Positions 1 through 7,117 of a DNA stretch of 57,072 nt are shown here, piece by piece. Both the position numbers and the translations under genes were made by a program. The stretch spans positions 1 to 57,072 of the forward strand of contig CAZYXZ010000009.1 in assembly GCA_964651395.1 (NCBI GenBank), in the 5' to 3' direction. This DNA comes from CAZYXZ01 sp964651395. GTDB lineage: Bacteria > Actinomycetota > Actinomycetes > BP-191. Each line of letters begins with the position of its first letter. Positions within the stretch are counted from its first letter, which is position 1. The notes beneath the pieces were generated by a model. That model searched no databases and had not been told where the DNA came from. It saw only the letters and a program-made list of their open reading frames with translations.

Positions 1-1683
1 CACCTGTTCTTCAAGACCGGGCGGGGCACGAGGCCCGAGCTGGTCGAGTACGGCGGGGCGCAGCCCGTGCACGATGCGACGCACTTCCTCGACGCTGGCC
101 TCGACCTCGTCGGTCAGGCGGTCGAGCAGCGGCTCCGCCTCCGGCTGGTCGCCGGTGAGCCGGTTGCGCGCCGCGCGCAGGCCGAGACCGATGCCGGCCA
201 GAGCCGGCCCGAGGCCGTCGTGCAACTCGCGTTGCAGCCGGCGGCGCTCTTCCTCGACGGCGGCGACGAGCTCCTCCTGCGAGCGGCGCAGCTCGAGCGA
301 GACCCGCACGCTGTGCGCCACCACGGCAGCCTGCGACGCGAGGTTGCCGAGTGCGGCGTGGTCGACGGGGCGGAACGGGGCGCCGGCCGGAGAGCGCACG
401 ACCAGCGTGCCGATGCGCTCGCCCTGGTGCACGAGCGGCCAGGTGTGTTCCTCGCCGGCGTCCGCGAAGGTCCCCGCGCGCGCGACCTCCCGCATCCCGC
501 CCGGACTCGCCAGCTCGACGACGACACCCGCACCGAACGCGGCAGCGATGGCGCCCGCGAGGTCGGGCAGCACGTCGTCGGGACCGAGGGACTGCGCCAT
601 GCGCTGGCCGAGGTCGGTCAGCGCCGCGGTCGGGTCGCGGCGGGCGCCGTACACGAGCCGGTCGACGCCGCCTTGCAGGCGGGTGCGGCTCGCCTGGAAG
701 CCGCCCGCGACGGCCACGCTCGCCACCACGGACACGACGAAGCCGACCTGAGCGCCCGCCAGTGACGCGACCGCGATCGCCACGGCCTGCGCGAGGAGTA
801 CGCCGACCGACAGCAGCGCCCACACGATGCTTCGCGTTACCAGCCGGCTGACCGTCCACGACAGCGCGCGCAGGAACGCGACGACCGAGACGACTGGCAG
901 TGCGGGGATGGTGATGGCGGCCAGCACGTCCGCGGACATGCCCGGCAGGTGGTCGGTCAGCGGCGGGAACGCGACGGGCAGGGCGAGCGCCGCCAGTCCC
1001 CAGCCGACGATCTGGAACAGCGTGGGCTCGCCGCGACGCTGCCGCGCCAGGAACAGCAGCGCCGCCGCGTGCACCGCGAGCAGTACGACGAACACCCACG
1101 CCGGCACGCTCGCCGCGGCGTCCACCCACGCCCGGTTGCCGAAGCCGAGCTTGGTCCCGGACAGCGCCTCCGTCTTCCCGTGCAGGAGGCTGCCGGCCGT
1201 CACGCCGACGACGAGGGCTGCGGCGATCGCCGTACCGGGCCCGCCGCCGGCGCGCCCTGCCGCGGCCCGGTCGGGGATCGCGACGATCGCGGCGGCCAGC
1301 AGGATCACGCGCCCCAGCAGATTCGCCCACAGCTGGACGCTGCCGGTCGCTCCTCCGAAGGGTTGCCAGATGTCGGGGCCGCCGGTGGCCGTGAGGGAGC
1401 TGAGCGCCAGCGCGACGGCGCCCCCCTGCAGAAGCCAGCCGGTGGCGGAACCAGGAGAACGGTGCACGAGGAGACCACCGATGAGGGCCGCGGTCAGCGC
1501 GGCCGCGAGCTCGACCATCCAGAGCAGCTCGTCCTGCGGCCGGTCGAACGAGATGCCGACCGCCATGCGAAGCAGGCCGACGGTCCCGATGAGCGCCGCG
1601 AGTACCGCGGGTATGACGACCACATGCGGAGCAAGGGTGGCGAGAGACGCGCGTGTCTCTCGCCACCCCAGCGATCGATGCAT
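1..1683 (-). CDS. Membrane sensor histidine kinase, NarL-type (3' end beyond window)
   Basis: The N-terminal half (about 330 residues) holds repeated hydrophobic segments, so the protein is an integral membrane sensor. A GAF-like region follows (about residues 350-460). Near the left edge is a HisKA_3 dimerisation region with the phospho-acceptor motif RRLQRELHDGLGPALAG and a following EVEASVEEVRRIVHGLRP segment, typical of kinases that pair with NarL/LuxR response regulators. The HATPase domain must lie beyond position 1. The start chosen is ATG at 1683, 19 bp after the stop of the upstream membrane-protein gene, so the two are probably cotranscribed. The longer ORF in another frame of the same strand is a GC-driven shadow. 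The stimulus and the partner regulator are not visible. Confidence 0.85.
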   Translation of the reverse strand, partial: MHRSLGWRETRASLATLAPHVVVIPAVLAALIGTVGLLRMAVGISFDRPQDELLWMVELAAALTAALIGGLLVHRSPGSATGWLLQGGAVALALSSLTATGGPDIWQPFGGATGSVQLWANLLGRVILLAAAIVAIPDRAAAGRAGGGPGTAIAAALVVGVTAGSLLHGKTEALSGTKLGFGNRAWVDAAASVPAWVFVVLLAVHAAALLFLARQRRGEPTLFQIVGWGLAALALPVAFPPLTDHLPGMSADVLAAITIPALPVVSVVAFLRALSWTVSRLVTRSIVWALLSVGVLLAQAVAIAVASLAGAQVGFVVSVVASVAVAGGFQASRTRLQGGVDRLVYGARRDPTAALTDLGQRMAQSLGPDDVLPDLAGAIAAAFGAGVVVELASPGGMREVARAGTFADAGEEHTWPLVHQGERIGTLVVRSPAGAPFRPVDHAALGNLASQAAVVAHSVRVSLELRRSQEELVAAVEEERRRLQRELHDGLGPALAGIGLGLRAARNRLTGDQPEAEPLLDRLTDEVEASVEEVRRIVHGLRPAVLDQLGPRAPPGLEEQV

Positions 1684-1702
1684 CAGATCAGTGTGCCGTG
1701 CG

Positions 1703-2371
1703 TCAGGCGGTCGTGGTCGAGAGTCGGCGCAGGCCGAGACCGGCGACGATCAGCCAGATAGCGGCGGGGAACCAGCCGGCCCACGGCACGACGACCTGGG
1801 CGACGATGAACAGGACGGCGAAGAACGCGCTGACCCCGCCGAGCCAGGTCGGCACGACGCGGTGCTTGAGCCCGGCGACGGCGACCGCTCCTGCGACGAG
1901 CGCCAACGAGCACCACGCACCGGCGAAGAGGTTCTCCTCGAGGGTGTGCAGCGTCAGCCCGATGGCCGGGTCGACCGCGCCTTCGAACCCGGGCGCCAGC
2001 TGCGTGTGTGCGGCCGCCATGGCCAGCATCGCCGCCGTCATGACCGCTCCGCCGCCGGCGATCCAGGACGTGAGCGCGCCAGCCGGCTCGACGGCGCGAA
2101 GCCGGGTCGCGACATAGGCGCCGAAGACGACCAGGCCCATCGCGGCCAGCGCCTGGGCGGCACCGCCGAGCAGGAGCGCGGACTCCGCGTCCTTGAGCTT
2201 GGCGAGCATCTGGTCGACGGTCAGGTTGTCGGTCACCGAGAAGCCGGCACCGGTGCCCATGACCCCGACGAGCGCGACCAGGCCGATCAGCGGACCGACC
2301 AGCCAGGCACGGGACCTGGCCACCGTGGCCTTCGGGGTGACTGCGGAGTACTGATCTGCAACGGCGCTCAT
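1703..2371 (-). CDS. Integral membrane protein of unknown function
   Basis: About 222 residues with six predicted hydrophobic segments, beginning MSAVADQYSAVTPK. ATG at 2371 is preferred to an in-frame start at 2398 because it follows an AAGGAGACGACC ribosome-binding site. The topology resembles the DUF4386-like actinobacterial membrane proteins, but I see no diagnostic motif. The gene sits 19 bp upstream of the sensor kinase on the same strand, so it may be a co-sensor or target of that kinase. That link is inferred from spacing only. Confidence 0.75.
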   Translation of the reverse strand: MSAVADQYSAVTPKATVARSRAWLVGPLIGLVALVGVMGTGAGFSVTDNLTVDQMLAKLKDAESALLLGGAAQALAAMGLVVFGAYVATRLRAVEPAGALTSWIAGGGAVMTAAMLAMAAAHTQLAPGFEGAVDPAIGLTLHTLEENLFAGAWCSLALVAGAVAVAGLKHRVVPTWLGGVSAFFAVLFIVAQVVVPWAGWFPAAIWLIVAGLGLRRLSTTTA

Positions 2372-2593
2372 GGTCGTCTCCTTCTCGCCTGCCCCCAACG
2401 GGCGGTGGCACGGGACTCACGATGCGGCGCCCGGTGTCCCGACCACATCAGGCCGGCGTCCCGCCCACCCGGGATTCTGGAGTCAACTGTGCAGCACCGT
2501 TAGGCGCCGAGGCCGACGGGGCAGCTCACGCCGGTGCCGCCGAACGTGCTACTGGTCGGACGACTCGTTGGGCCAGCGAGGAATACTCAGTGC

Positions 2594-2860
2594 GTGACCG
2601 CACCTACGGCCCGGCTCTGTGCTCGCATCCGGCGCGACTTCCCTGAGCCAGGCTCGGCAGAGGCAATCATCGAAAGCCTCAACTCCATGGATACGAGCGA
2701 ACGCCTGCAAGCTGCGGTCGTTCTGTTCGCCGACGGCAGTCTCAGTCGCTTCCGCGATTCCATGACTCTTGCCGAGATCGACTGGCGCGATGTGCTTGTT
2801 CGGGGCGGCTTGGAAAATGAGGACTGGCCAGAGGTCCTTGATCAAGCGCTAGGCAAGTAG
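2594..2860 (+). CDS. Small hypothetical protein
   Basis: 88 residues from GTG at 2594 (VTAPTARLCARIRRDF), with GAGGAA about 10 bp upstream as a weak ribosome-binding site. An ATG at 2534 is in frame but lacks a ribosome-binding site. The product is acidic and helical, with the segment MTLAEIDWRDVLVRGGLENEDW and no membrane segment or signal peptide. I do not recognise a characterised family. It stands alone between divergently oriented neighbours. Confidence 0.6.
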   Translation: MTAPTARLCARIRRDFPEPGSAEAIIESLNSMDTSERLQAAVVLFADGSLSRFRDSMTLAEIDWRDVLVRGGLENEDWPEVLDQALGK

Positions 2861-2887
2861 CGGCGCGGCCATCACCGCACCGATGAA

Positions 2888-2935
2888 TCACTTACATGAC
2901 ACGCCAATGCCGCCGAGTGCGCCTGTGGCAAGTGC
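2888..2935 (-). pseudogene. Vestigial duplicate of the msrA 3' end
   Basis: Positions 2888-2916 match 3422-3450, the 3' end of the intact msrA, at 26 of 29 bases. Read on the minus strand in the msrA frame it still encodes GGIGVSCK followed by TGA, the last residues of MsrA including the resolving cysteine. Upstream of that the similarity is lost. It is the remnant of a duplicated or displaced msrA 3' end, and together with the intact copy it brackets the 2990-3406 gene. Confidence 0.6.
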
Positions 2936-2989
2936 CTTTGGCCGATTGGGGTGAGTGACGCGGAAGAAGCCGCCCAATAGCCTCTGCGC

Positions 2990-3406
2990 GTGCCCCGAGA
3001 ATTCACGCCAATTGCTGGCCTGCGCTTCGAGTACGACGGGATCGAAGCCATGCTCGACGGCCCTCCAGATGCACTACGCGAACTCGCAACGGTGTTGAGG
3101 AACCATGCCGACGAGCCGGTAGAAGTCCAACTCGTCGGCAATCTTGCCCGCGTGAAACAACTACCTCAGCCTGGGCCTCTGCGGATTAGCGTCGTATCGG
3201 CTGGAACGACGCTCACGATCGAAGGCGACCCGGCCAGTCTGAACATCTTCTGGTCTGCCCTCGAGGGCACCGCAGCGGCTTCCGAGGAAGTGCGGAATGC
3301 GCCGGTGAGGCAGCACACCCACATCGAGTATCTCGGCGAGAGCGACGAGTACAGGAGTCCCGGCTCCGTACCACTCATGATCGGCGCGGATTGGCCGACT
3401 GGCTGA
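2990..3406 (+). CDS. Imm32-like putative immunity protein
   Basis: 138 residues from a GTG start, with no signal peptide. The C-terminal HTHIEYLGESDEYRSPGSVP resembles the end of Imm32 immunity proteins, which have a His/Tyr-rich stretch followed by a proline-containing PL(V/M)I segment. The fold is likely two alpha/beta layers. No toxin gene is adjacent, so it could be an orphan immunity gene. Its codons (more A/T at third positions) differ from the neighbours, and it is bracketed by two copies of the msrA 3' end, both suggesting acquisition. The family assignment rests on recollection of motif shape and is tentative. Confidence 0.45.
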   Translation: MPREFTPIAGLRFEYDGIEAMLDGPPDALRELATVLRNHADEPVEVQLVGNLARVKQLPQPGPLRISVVSAGTTLTIEGDPASLNIFWSALEGTAAASEEVRNAPVRQHTHIEYLGESDEYRSPGSVPLMIGADWPTG

Positions 3407-3421
3407 GCAGACCGGCATGGG

Positions 3422-4051
3422 TCACTTACAGGACACGCCTGTGCCGCCGATGCCGCAGTAGCCGTTCGGGTTCTTGTGCAGGTACTGCTGGTGGTAGTCC
3501 TCGGCGAAGTAGTACGGGCCCGCGGCGGCGATCTCGGTCGTGATGACGCCGAAGCCGGCCTGGCGCAGCTTCTCCTCGTACGCCGACCGCGAGGCCTCCG
3601 CGGCCGCCTTCTGCTCGTCGTTCGTGTAGTAGATCGCCGACCGGTACTGCGTGCCGACGTCACCGCCCTGGCGCATGCCCTGCGTCGGGTCGTGGTTCTC
3701 CCAGAACACGCGCAGCAGCTCGTCGTACGACACCTTCGCGGGGTCGAAGACCACCTGGACGACTTCGGCATGGCCGGTCCGCGCGGAGCAGACCTCCTCG
3801 TACGTCGGGTTCGGCGTGAAGCCGCCCGCGTAGCCGACCGACGTCGAGTGCACGCCCTCGAGCTGCCAGAACTTCCGCTCGGCGCCCCAGAAGCAGCCGA
3901 GCCCGAACACCGCGGTCTCCAAGCCCTCCGGGTACGGCGGGCGCAGCGGCGTACCGAGCACCGCGTGTCGGTCGGTGAACTGCATCGGGGTCTCGCGGCC
4001 GGGCAGCGCGTCGCCCGCCTCGATCATCGTGGTCTTGGTCTTGCCGAACAT
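3422..4051 (-). CDS. msrA: Peptide methionine sulfoxide reductase A
   Basis: Reduces methionine-S-sulfoxide in proteins, using thioredoxin to recycle. The 209 residues show the catalytic GCFWG motif at about residues 51-55, the conserved GYAGG, the TGHAEVVQV stretch, the ENHDPTQGMRQGGDVGTQYRS block and a C-terminal YCGIGGTGVSCK carrying the two recycling cysteines. The length is normal for the actinobacterial form. It starts 15 bp after the stop of the GroES-like gene on the same strand, with AGGGAGCGAGG upstream, so the pair forms a stress-related unit. A fragment duplicating its 3' end lies at 2888-2935. Confidence 0.95.
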   Translation of the reverse strand: MFGKTKTTMIEAGDALPGRETPMQFTDRHAVLGTPLRPPYPEGLETAVFGLGCFWGAERKFWQLEGVHSTSVGYAGGFTPNPTYEEVCSARTGHAEVVQVVFDPAKVSYDELLRVFWENHDPTQGMRQGGDVGTQYRSAIYYTNDEQKAAAEASRSAYEEKLRQAGFGVITTEIAAAGPYYFAEDYHQQYLHKNPNGYCGIGGTGVSCK

Positions 4052-4066
4052 CGCAGGCCTCGCTCC

Positions 4067-4426
4067 CTACAGGTAGAGCCCGGTCGGGTCGTCGTTGAGC
4101 CGCTCGGACGCGACCGCGTGGATGTCGCGCTCTCGTAGCAACATGTAGTCCGTCCCGTGCAATTCCACCTCGGAGCGCTCCTCGGGGTCGAAGAGCACCC
4201 GGTCGCCGATCTGCACCGAGCGGACCGTGTTGCCGGTGGCGACGACCTCCGCCCAGGACAGCCGCTTGCCCATCCGGGCGGTGGCCGGGATCACGATGCC
4301 CGCGCTGGAGCGGCGCTCGCCCTCGGCCTTGTCGAGCTGCACGAGGACGCGGTCGTGGAGCATCCGGACCGGCAGCTTCTCCGCTGGACCGCTCTCCGCC
4401 GCCTTCAGCGTGCGCTTCGTCGCCAC
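4067..4426 (-). CDS. GroES-like (Cpn10-family) co-chaperonin homologue
   Basis: 119 residues. After a basic 20-residue N-terminal extension comes the Cpn10 core: RMLHDRVLVQLD, SSAGIVIPATA, the TGNTVRSVQIGDRVLFDP region and a C-terminal DYMLLRERDIHAV. No groEL lies next to it, and the mobile-loop region is not a clear match to canonical GroES, so this is probably a divergent second copy and not the housekeeping groS. It is transcribed ahead of msrA. A 41-bp compound palindrome lies just upstream of its start. Confidence 0.8.
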   Translation of the reverse strand: MATKRTLKAAESGPAEKLPVRMLHDRVLVQLDKAEGERRSSAGIVIPATARMGKRLSWAEVVATGNTVRSVQIGDRVLFDPEERSEVELHGTDYMLLRERDIHAVASERLNDDPTGLYL

Positions 4427-4447
4427 AACCGCAGCCTACCGGCCGAC

Positions 4448-4488
4448 CTTGAAGACTTATTCGGGCTCAGCCCGAACAACTCTTCAAG
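4448..4488. repeat. Compound palindrome upstream of the GroES-like gene
   Basis: Two nested inverted repeats. The outer arms CTTGAAGA (4448-4455) and TCTTCAAG (4481-4488) match perfectly. The inner arms TTCGGGCT (4460-4467) and AGCCCGAA (4469-4476) surround one base. The element fills most of the 63 bp between the stop of the 4490-4822 gene and the start of the GroES-like gene, both on the minus strand. It could be a terminator of the former or an operator of the latter. It is not the CIRCE sequence used by HrcA. Confidence 0.6.
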
Positions 4489-4489
4489 A

Positions 4490-4822
4490 TCAGGGACTCG
4501 GGGCACCCCGAGCCGGATCCCACTCGCCACGGGCAATCAGCTCGGCGACAGCACCGGCGCGGGACTCGGCGAGAGCCTGCGACAGGTGCCGCTCGCTGTA
4601 GAACCGTCGCCGGCGTACGCCGCCCCAAGGACCGACCCAGACAGTCCATGCACCTCGCAGCAAGAGCTTGTTGACGAGCCACGTTAGGGGCAGGGCAACT
4701 CCGCCGCCGAGGAACGGGTTCTCGGTCGCGCCAGGCGAGCCGCCGTTGAGCGTCCCGGTCGGGAAAGCCGCGACGGCATACCGCGAACCGCTCGGCGCGT
4801 CGACGATCTCGTACCAGCTCAT
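4490..4822 (-). CDS. Hypothetical protein
   Basis: 110 residues starting MSWYEIVDAPSGSRYAVA. A hydrophobic stretch (GGGVALPLTWLVNKLLLRG, about residues 39-57) may associate with the membrane, followed by WTVWVGPWGGVRRRRFY. The first 25 residues read like a short beta-rich domain. No known family is recognised. It lies between the terminator of the SGNH hydrolase gene and the palindrome in front of the GroES-like gene, all on the same strand, so it probably has its own promoter in a very short space. Confidence 0.55.
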   Translation of the reverse strand: MSWYEIVDAPSGSRYAVAAFPTGTLNGGSPGATENPFLGGGVALPLTWLVNKLLLRGAWTVWVGPWGGVRRRRFYSERHLSQALAESRAGAVAELIARGEWDPARGAPSP

Positions 4823-4851
4823 CTGACGCAGACGCTACTCGGCAACGACAA

Positions 4852-4880
4852 GGGCCCGCCGCGAGATCCGCGACGGGCCC
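4852..4880 (-). terminator. Terminator of the SGNH hydrolase gene
   Basis: Arms GGGCCCGCCGCG (4852-4863) and CGCGACGGGCCC (4869-4880) pair at 11 of 12 positions around a 5-base loop, 15 bp beyond the hydrolase stop on the minus strand. The transcript continues with TTGTCGTTG, a weak U-tract, as usual for actinobacterial terminators. Confidence 0.7.
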
Positions 4881-4895
4881 CAGCCGGTAGGAGGT

Positions 4896-6104
4896 CTAGA
4901 TCAGCTGCATCCGGGGCTCGCCGTAGGAGTTCTTGCCGGTGCCGAGGATCGAGCAGGAGCCGCCCTTCGGCACACCCGCGTTGTACGCGAGCCGCACGCA
5001 GTTGCGCAGCGCCAGCTGGCCCCAGTAGTTCGGGTGCAGCGACTCCTGGATGTAGTAGTTCGAGCCGCAGCAGGTGGAGACGGTGCGGATCTGGTTGATC
5101 CACTCGGTCTTGTCGACCGCGCCCGTGGAGGTCCAGTCCCAGAGGCCCTTCTCCTCGAGCAGCCCGACGGTGTTCTCGCAGAGCCGACGGCCGTTGAACG
5201 CCGACGCGAGGTCGAGCACCTTCGAGTTCGTGATGCCGCTCTGCGTGCGGGCGTTCTTCACCGCGTTGTTGATCGTCGGCAGGGCGGTGGAGTTGGCCCA
5301 GTTGGCGTCGTTGTTCCAGAAGCCGCAGCCGCCGGTGCTCTGCCGGGTGTAGCCGCTCTCGCTGTAGCGGATGCCGGAGCCGTTGGGCAGCGGCGACATG
5401 TAGGTCTGCACGACGATCTGGTACATCGTCGAGGAGTATCCGGCGTTCGTCATGGCGTTGCGGACGTTGAGCAGCGCGTTCTTGATGGCGGTCGTCTGCG
5501 CGGTGATGTTGGACGAGGTGAAGTTCGCGGTCACCGACGAGTCGTCGTTGCAGTAGTCCTTCCACCACGTCGGCGACGCGAGGAAGTCCTGCACACACTG
5601 CGCGACGATCGAGCCGAAGTTGAAGTTGTTGCCGCCGATCGAGACCACGACCATCTTCACGTTGTGAGTGGTCGCCCACTCCTGAAGCATCCGCGCCTGG
5701 CCCTTGTTGCTGCCGGACAGGTAGAAGTCGAGACCCGGCTTGAAGTTGCCGTCGCCGTCGGTGAACGTCGAGGTCTTCGCGCCGGAGCACGCGAAGTTCT
5801 TCCCGTAGGTGCCGGCGCCGATGTAGACCTCGGCCGCCCAGCTGCGGTGGCAGCGGTTGATCGTCTCCGACGCGTAGCCGTTGTCGAAATACGCCGTGGA
5901 GCCCAGCGCGTCGTGGTACTGCTCGCCGTCGTTCGTGTTGCCGGCCCAGCGGCCGGCCTCACCGGAGATGTAGGAGTCGCCGACCGTCACGACGTACGGC
6001 GTGCCGACACCGGGGCCGTCGGCGTGCGCCAGCGGCGCGGTCGCGACGAAGCCGCCGGCCGAGGCCGTCAGCGCGAGGGCGAGGACAGCGAGACGAGACC
6101 GCAC
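4896..6104 (-). CDS. Secreted SGNH/GDSL-family hydrolase
   Basis: 402 residues from GTG at 6104, preceded by GAAGGAGCC. A Sec signal peptide occupies residues 1-28 (basic start, hydrophobic core, AHA cleavage site). The serine block VGDSYISGE places the nucleophile at Ser44. GGNNF forms the oxyanion asparagine block. A late SLHPNYWGQ supplies the catalytic histidine in place of the common DxxHP. Ten or more cysteines point to disulfides in the exported form. It most resembles the actinobacterial extracellular lipase/esterase branch of SGNH hydrolases. The substrate (acyl ester or polysaccharide decoration) cannot be read from sequence. Confidence 0.88.
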   Translation of the reverse strand: MRSRLAVLALALTASAGGFVATAPLAHADGPGVGTPYVVTVGDSYISGEAGRWAGNTNDGEQYHDALGSTAYFDNGYASETINRCHRSWAAEVYIGAGTYGKNFACSGAKTSTFTDGDGNFKPGLDFYLSGSNKGQARMLQEWATTHNVKMVVVSIGGNNFNFGSIVAQCVQDFLASPTWWKDYCNDDSSVTANFTSSNITAQTTAIKNALLNVRNAMTNAGYSSTMYQIVVQTYMSPLPNGSGIRYSESGYTRQSTGGCGFWNNDANWANSTALPTINNAVKNARTQSGITNSKVLDLASAFNGRRLCENTVGLLEEKGLWDWTSTGAVDKTEWINQIRTVSTCCGSNYYIQESLHPNYWGQLALRNCVRLAYNAGVPKGGSCSILGTGKNSYGEPRMQLI

Positions 6105-6165
6105 TCTGGCTCCTTCGGAGGTATGTCCGGGTTACGCACGATTTGCGCCCCGGGATCCGCGGGAG

Positions 6166-6181
6166 TGTGGCATGGGTCACA
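6166..6181. promoter_or_regulatory. Possible CRP/GlxR-type operator
   Basis: Read on the minus strand the 16-mer is TGTGACCCATGCCACA, matching the TGTGA-N6-TCACA consensus of CRP-family regulators at 9 of 10 informative positions. It lies about 62 bp upstream of the secreted hydrolase start, within the 216-bp divergent region shared with the VOC gene. Assignment is by consensus only. Confidence 0.4.
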
Positions 6182-6320
6182 CGCTCTTGGCTACCAGCCG
6201 GTAACAAGTTTTTTCCGACAATGACGTCGGTGTCAGAGAAATCTTGCGGTCCCTGTCCGATTGTCGGAAGGGCGGGCTAGGTTGCCTTCGGGGTCGAACA
6301 CCACGACGCGAGGAGCACGC

Positions 6321-7109
6321 ATGCCCGAGACGACCGAACACGCGCCCGGCACGCCCTGCTGGACCGACCTGACCACCCCCGACCTGCCCAAGTCGGTGGA
6401 CTTCTACAAGAACGTCTTCGGCTGGGACGCCGCGGACATGGGCGAGGACATGGGCCACTACACGATCTTCAGCCAGGGCGGGAAGTCCGTCGCCGCGGCC
6501 ACGCCGCCGATGGGCCCGCCGGGGCACCCGCCGGTCTGGACGACCTACATCAGCGTCTCGGACGCCGACAAGGTCTCGGCGCAGGCGGCCGAGGCGGGCG
6601 CCACGGTGCAGATGGCGCCGATGGACGTGCCCGGGCAGGGCCGCATGGCGATCATCACCGACCCCACCGGCGCGACGTTCGGCCTGTGGCAGCCCAACGG
6701 CATGAACGGCGCGCAGCTGGTCCGCGAGCCCAACAGCCTGTCCTGGGTGGAGCTGGCCAGCCGCGACACCGACGCCGCGTCGAAGTTCTACGAGGCGCTG
6801 GGCTGGACCTACGAGGTGCAGGACATCCCGGGCAACAACAGCGGCGGCAAGTACACCGTCTTCTCCAACAACGGCGAGCAGGTCGGCGGGCTCATGTCGA
6901 TGGAGAACTACCCGCCCGAGGTACCGAGCTACTGGGGCGTCTACTTCGAGGTGGCCGACACCGACGCGACCGTCGAGAAGATCAAGGCCAACGGCGGCAG
7001 CCTGCTGATGGAGCCGATGGACATCCCGACGGTGGGCCGCTTCGCCGCGGCGACCGACAACGTCGGCGCGGTGTTCTCGGTCATCACGAGCGAGACGCCC
7101 GCCTCCTAA
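6321..7109 (+). CDS. VOC-family protein with two glyoxalase-like domains
   Basis: 262 residues from ATG at 6321, after GAGGAGCACGC. Two consecutive vicinal-oxygen-chelate repeats are visible: first about residues 12-125 (CWTDLTTPDLPKSVDFYKNVFGWD to DPTGATFGLWQP), then about 135-258 (SWVELASRDTDAASKFYEALGWTY to NVGAVFSVI). The WxDLxTxDxxxSxxFYxxxFGW signature is common in actinobacterial VOC proteins annotated as hydroxylases or bleomycin-resistance-like; none has a sequence-assigned substrate. It is followed after 8 bp by the DNA ligase on the same strand. Confidence 0.85.
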   Translation: MPETTEHAPGTPCWTDLTTPDLPKSVDFYKNVFGWDAADMGEDMGHYTIFSQGGKSVAAATPPMGPPGHPPVWTTYISVSDADKVSAQAAEAGATVQMAPMDVPGQGRMAIITDPTGATFGLWQPNGMNGAQLVREPNSLSWVELASRDTDAASKFYEALGWTYEVQDIPGNNSGGKYTVFSNNGEQVGGLMSMENYPPEVPSYWGVYFEVADTDATVEKIKANGGSLLMEPMDIPTVGRFAAATDNVGAVFSVITSETPAS

Positions 7110-7117
7110 GGGACGTC

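Noticed and set aside
11..1666. 551-aa ORF on the minus strand
   Set aside because: Arg/Gly/Pro-rich shadow; the adjacent frame holds the histidine kinase with recognisable motifs.
827..2503. 558-aa plus-strand ORF
   Set aside because: Antisense to the kinase and membrane genes, low-complexity composition typical of high-GC shadows.
4448..4488. CIRCE element for HrcA
   Set aside because: The arms do not match TTAGCACTC/GAGTGCTAA.
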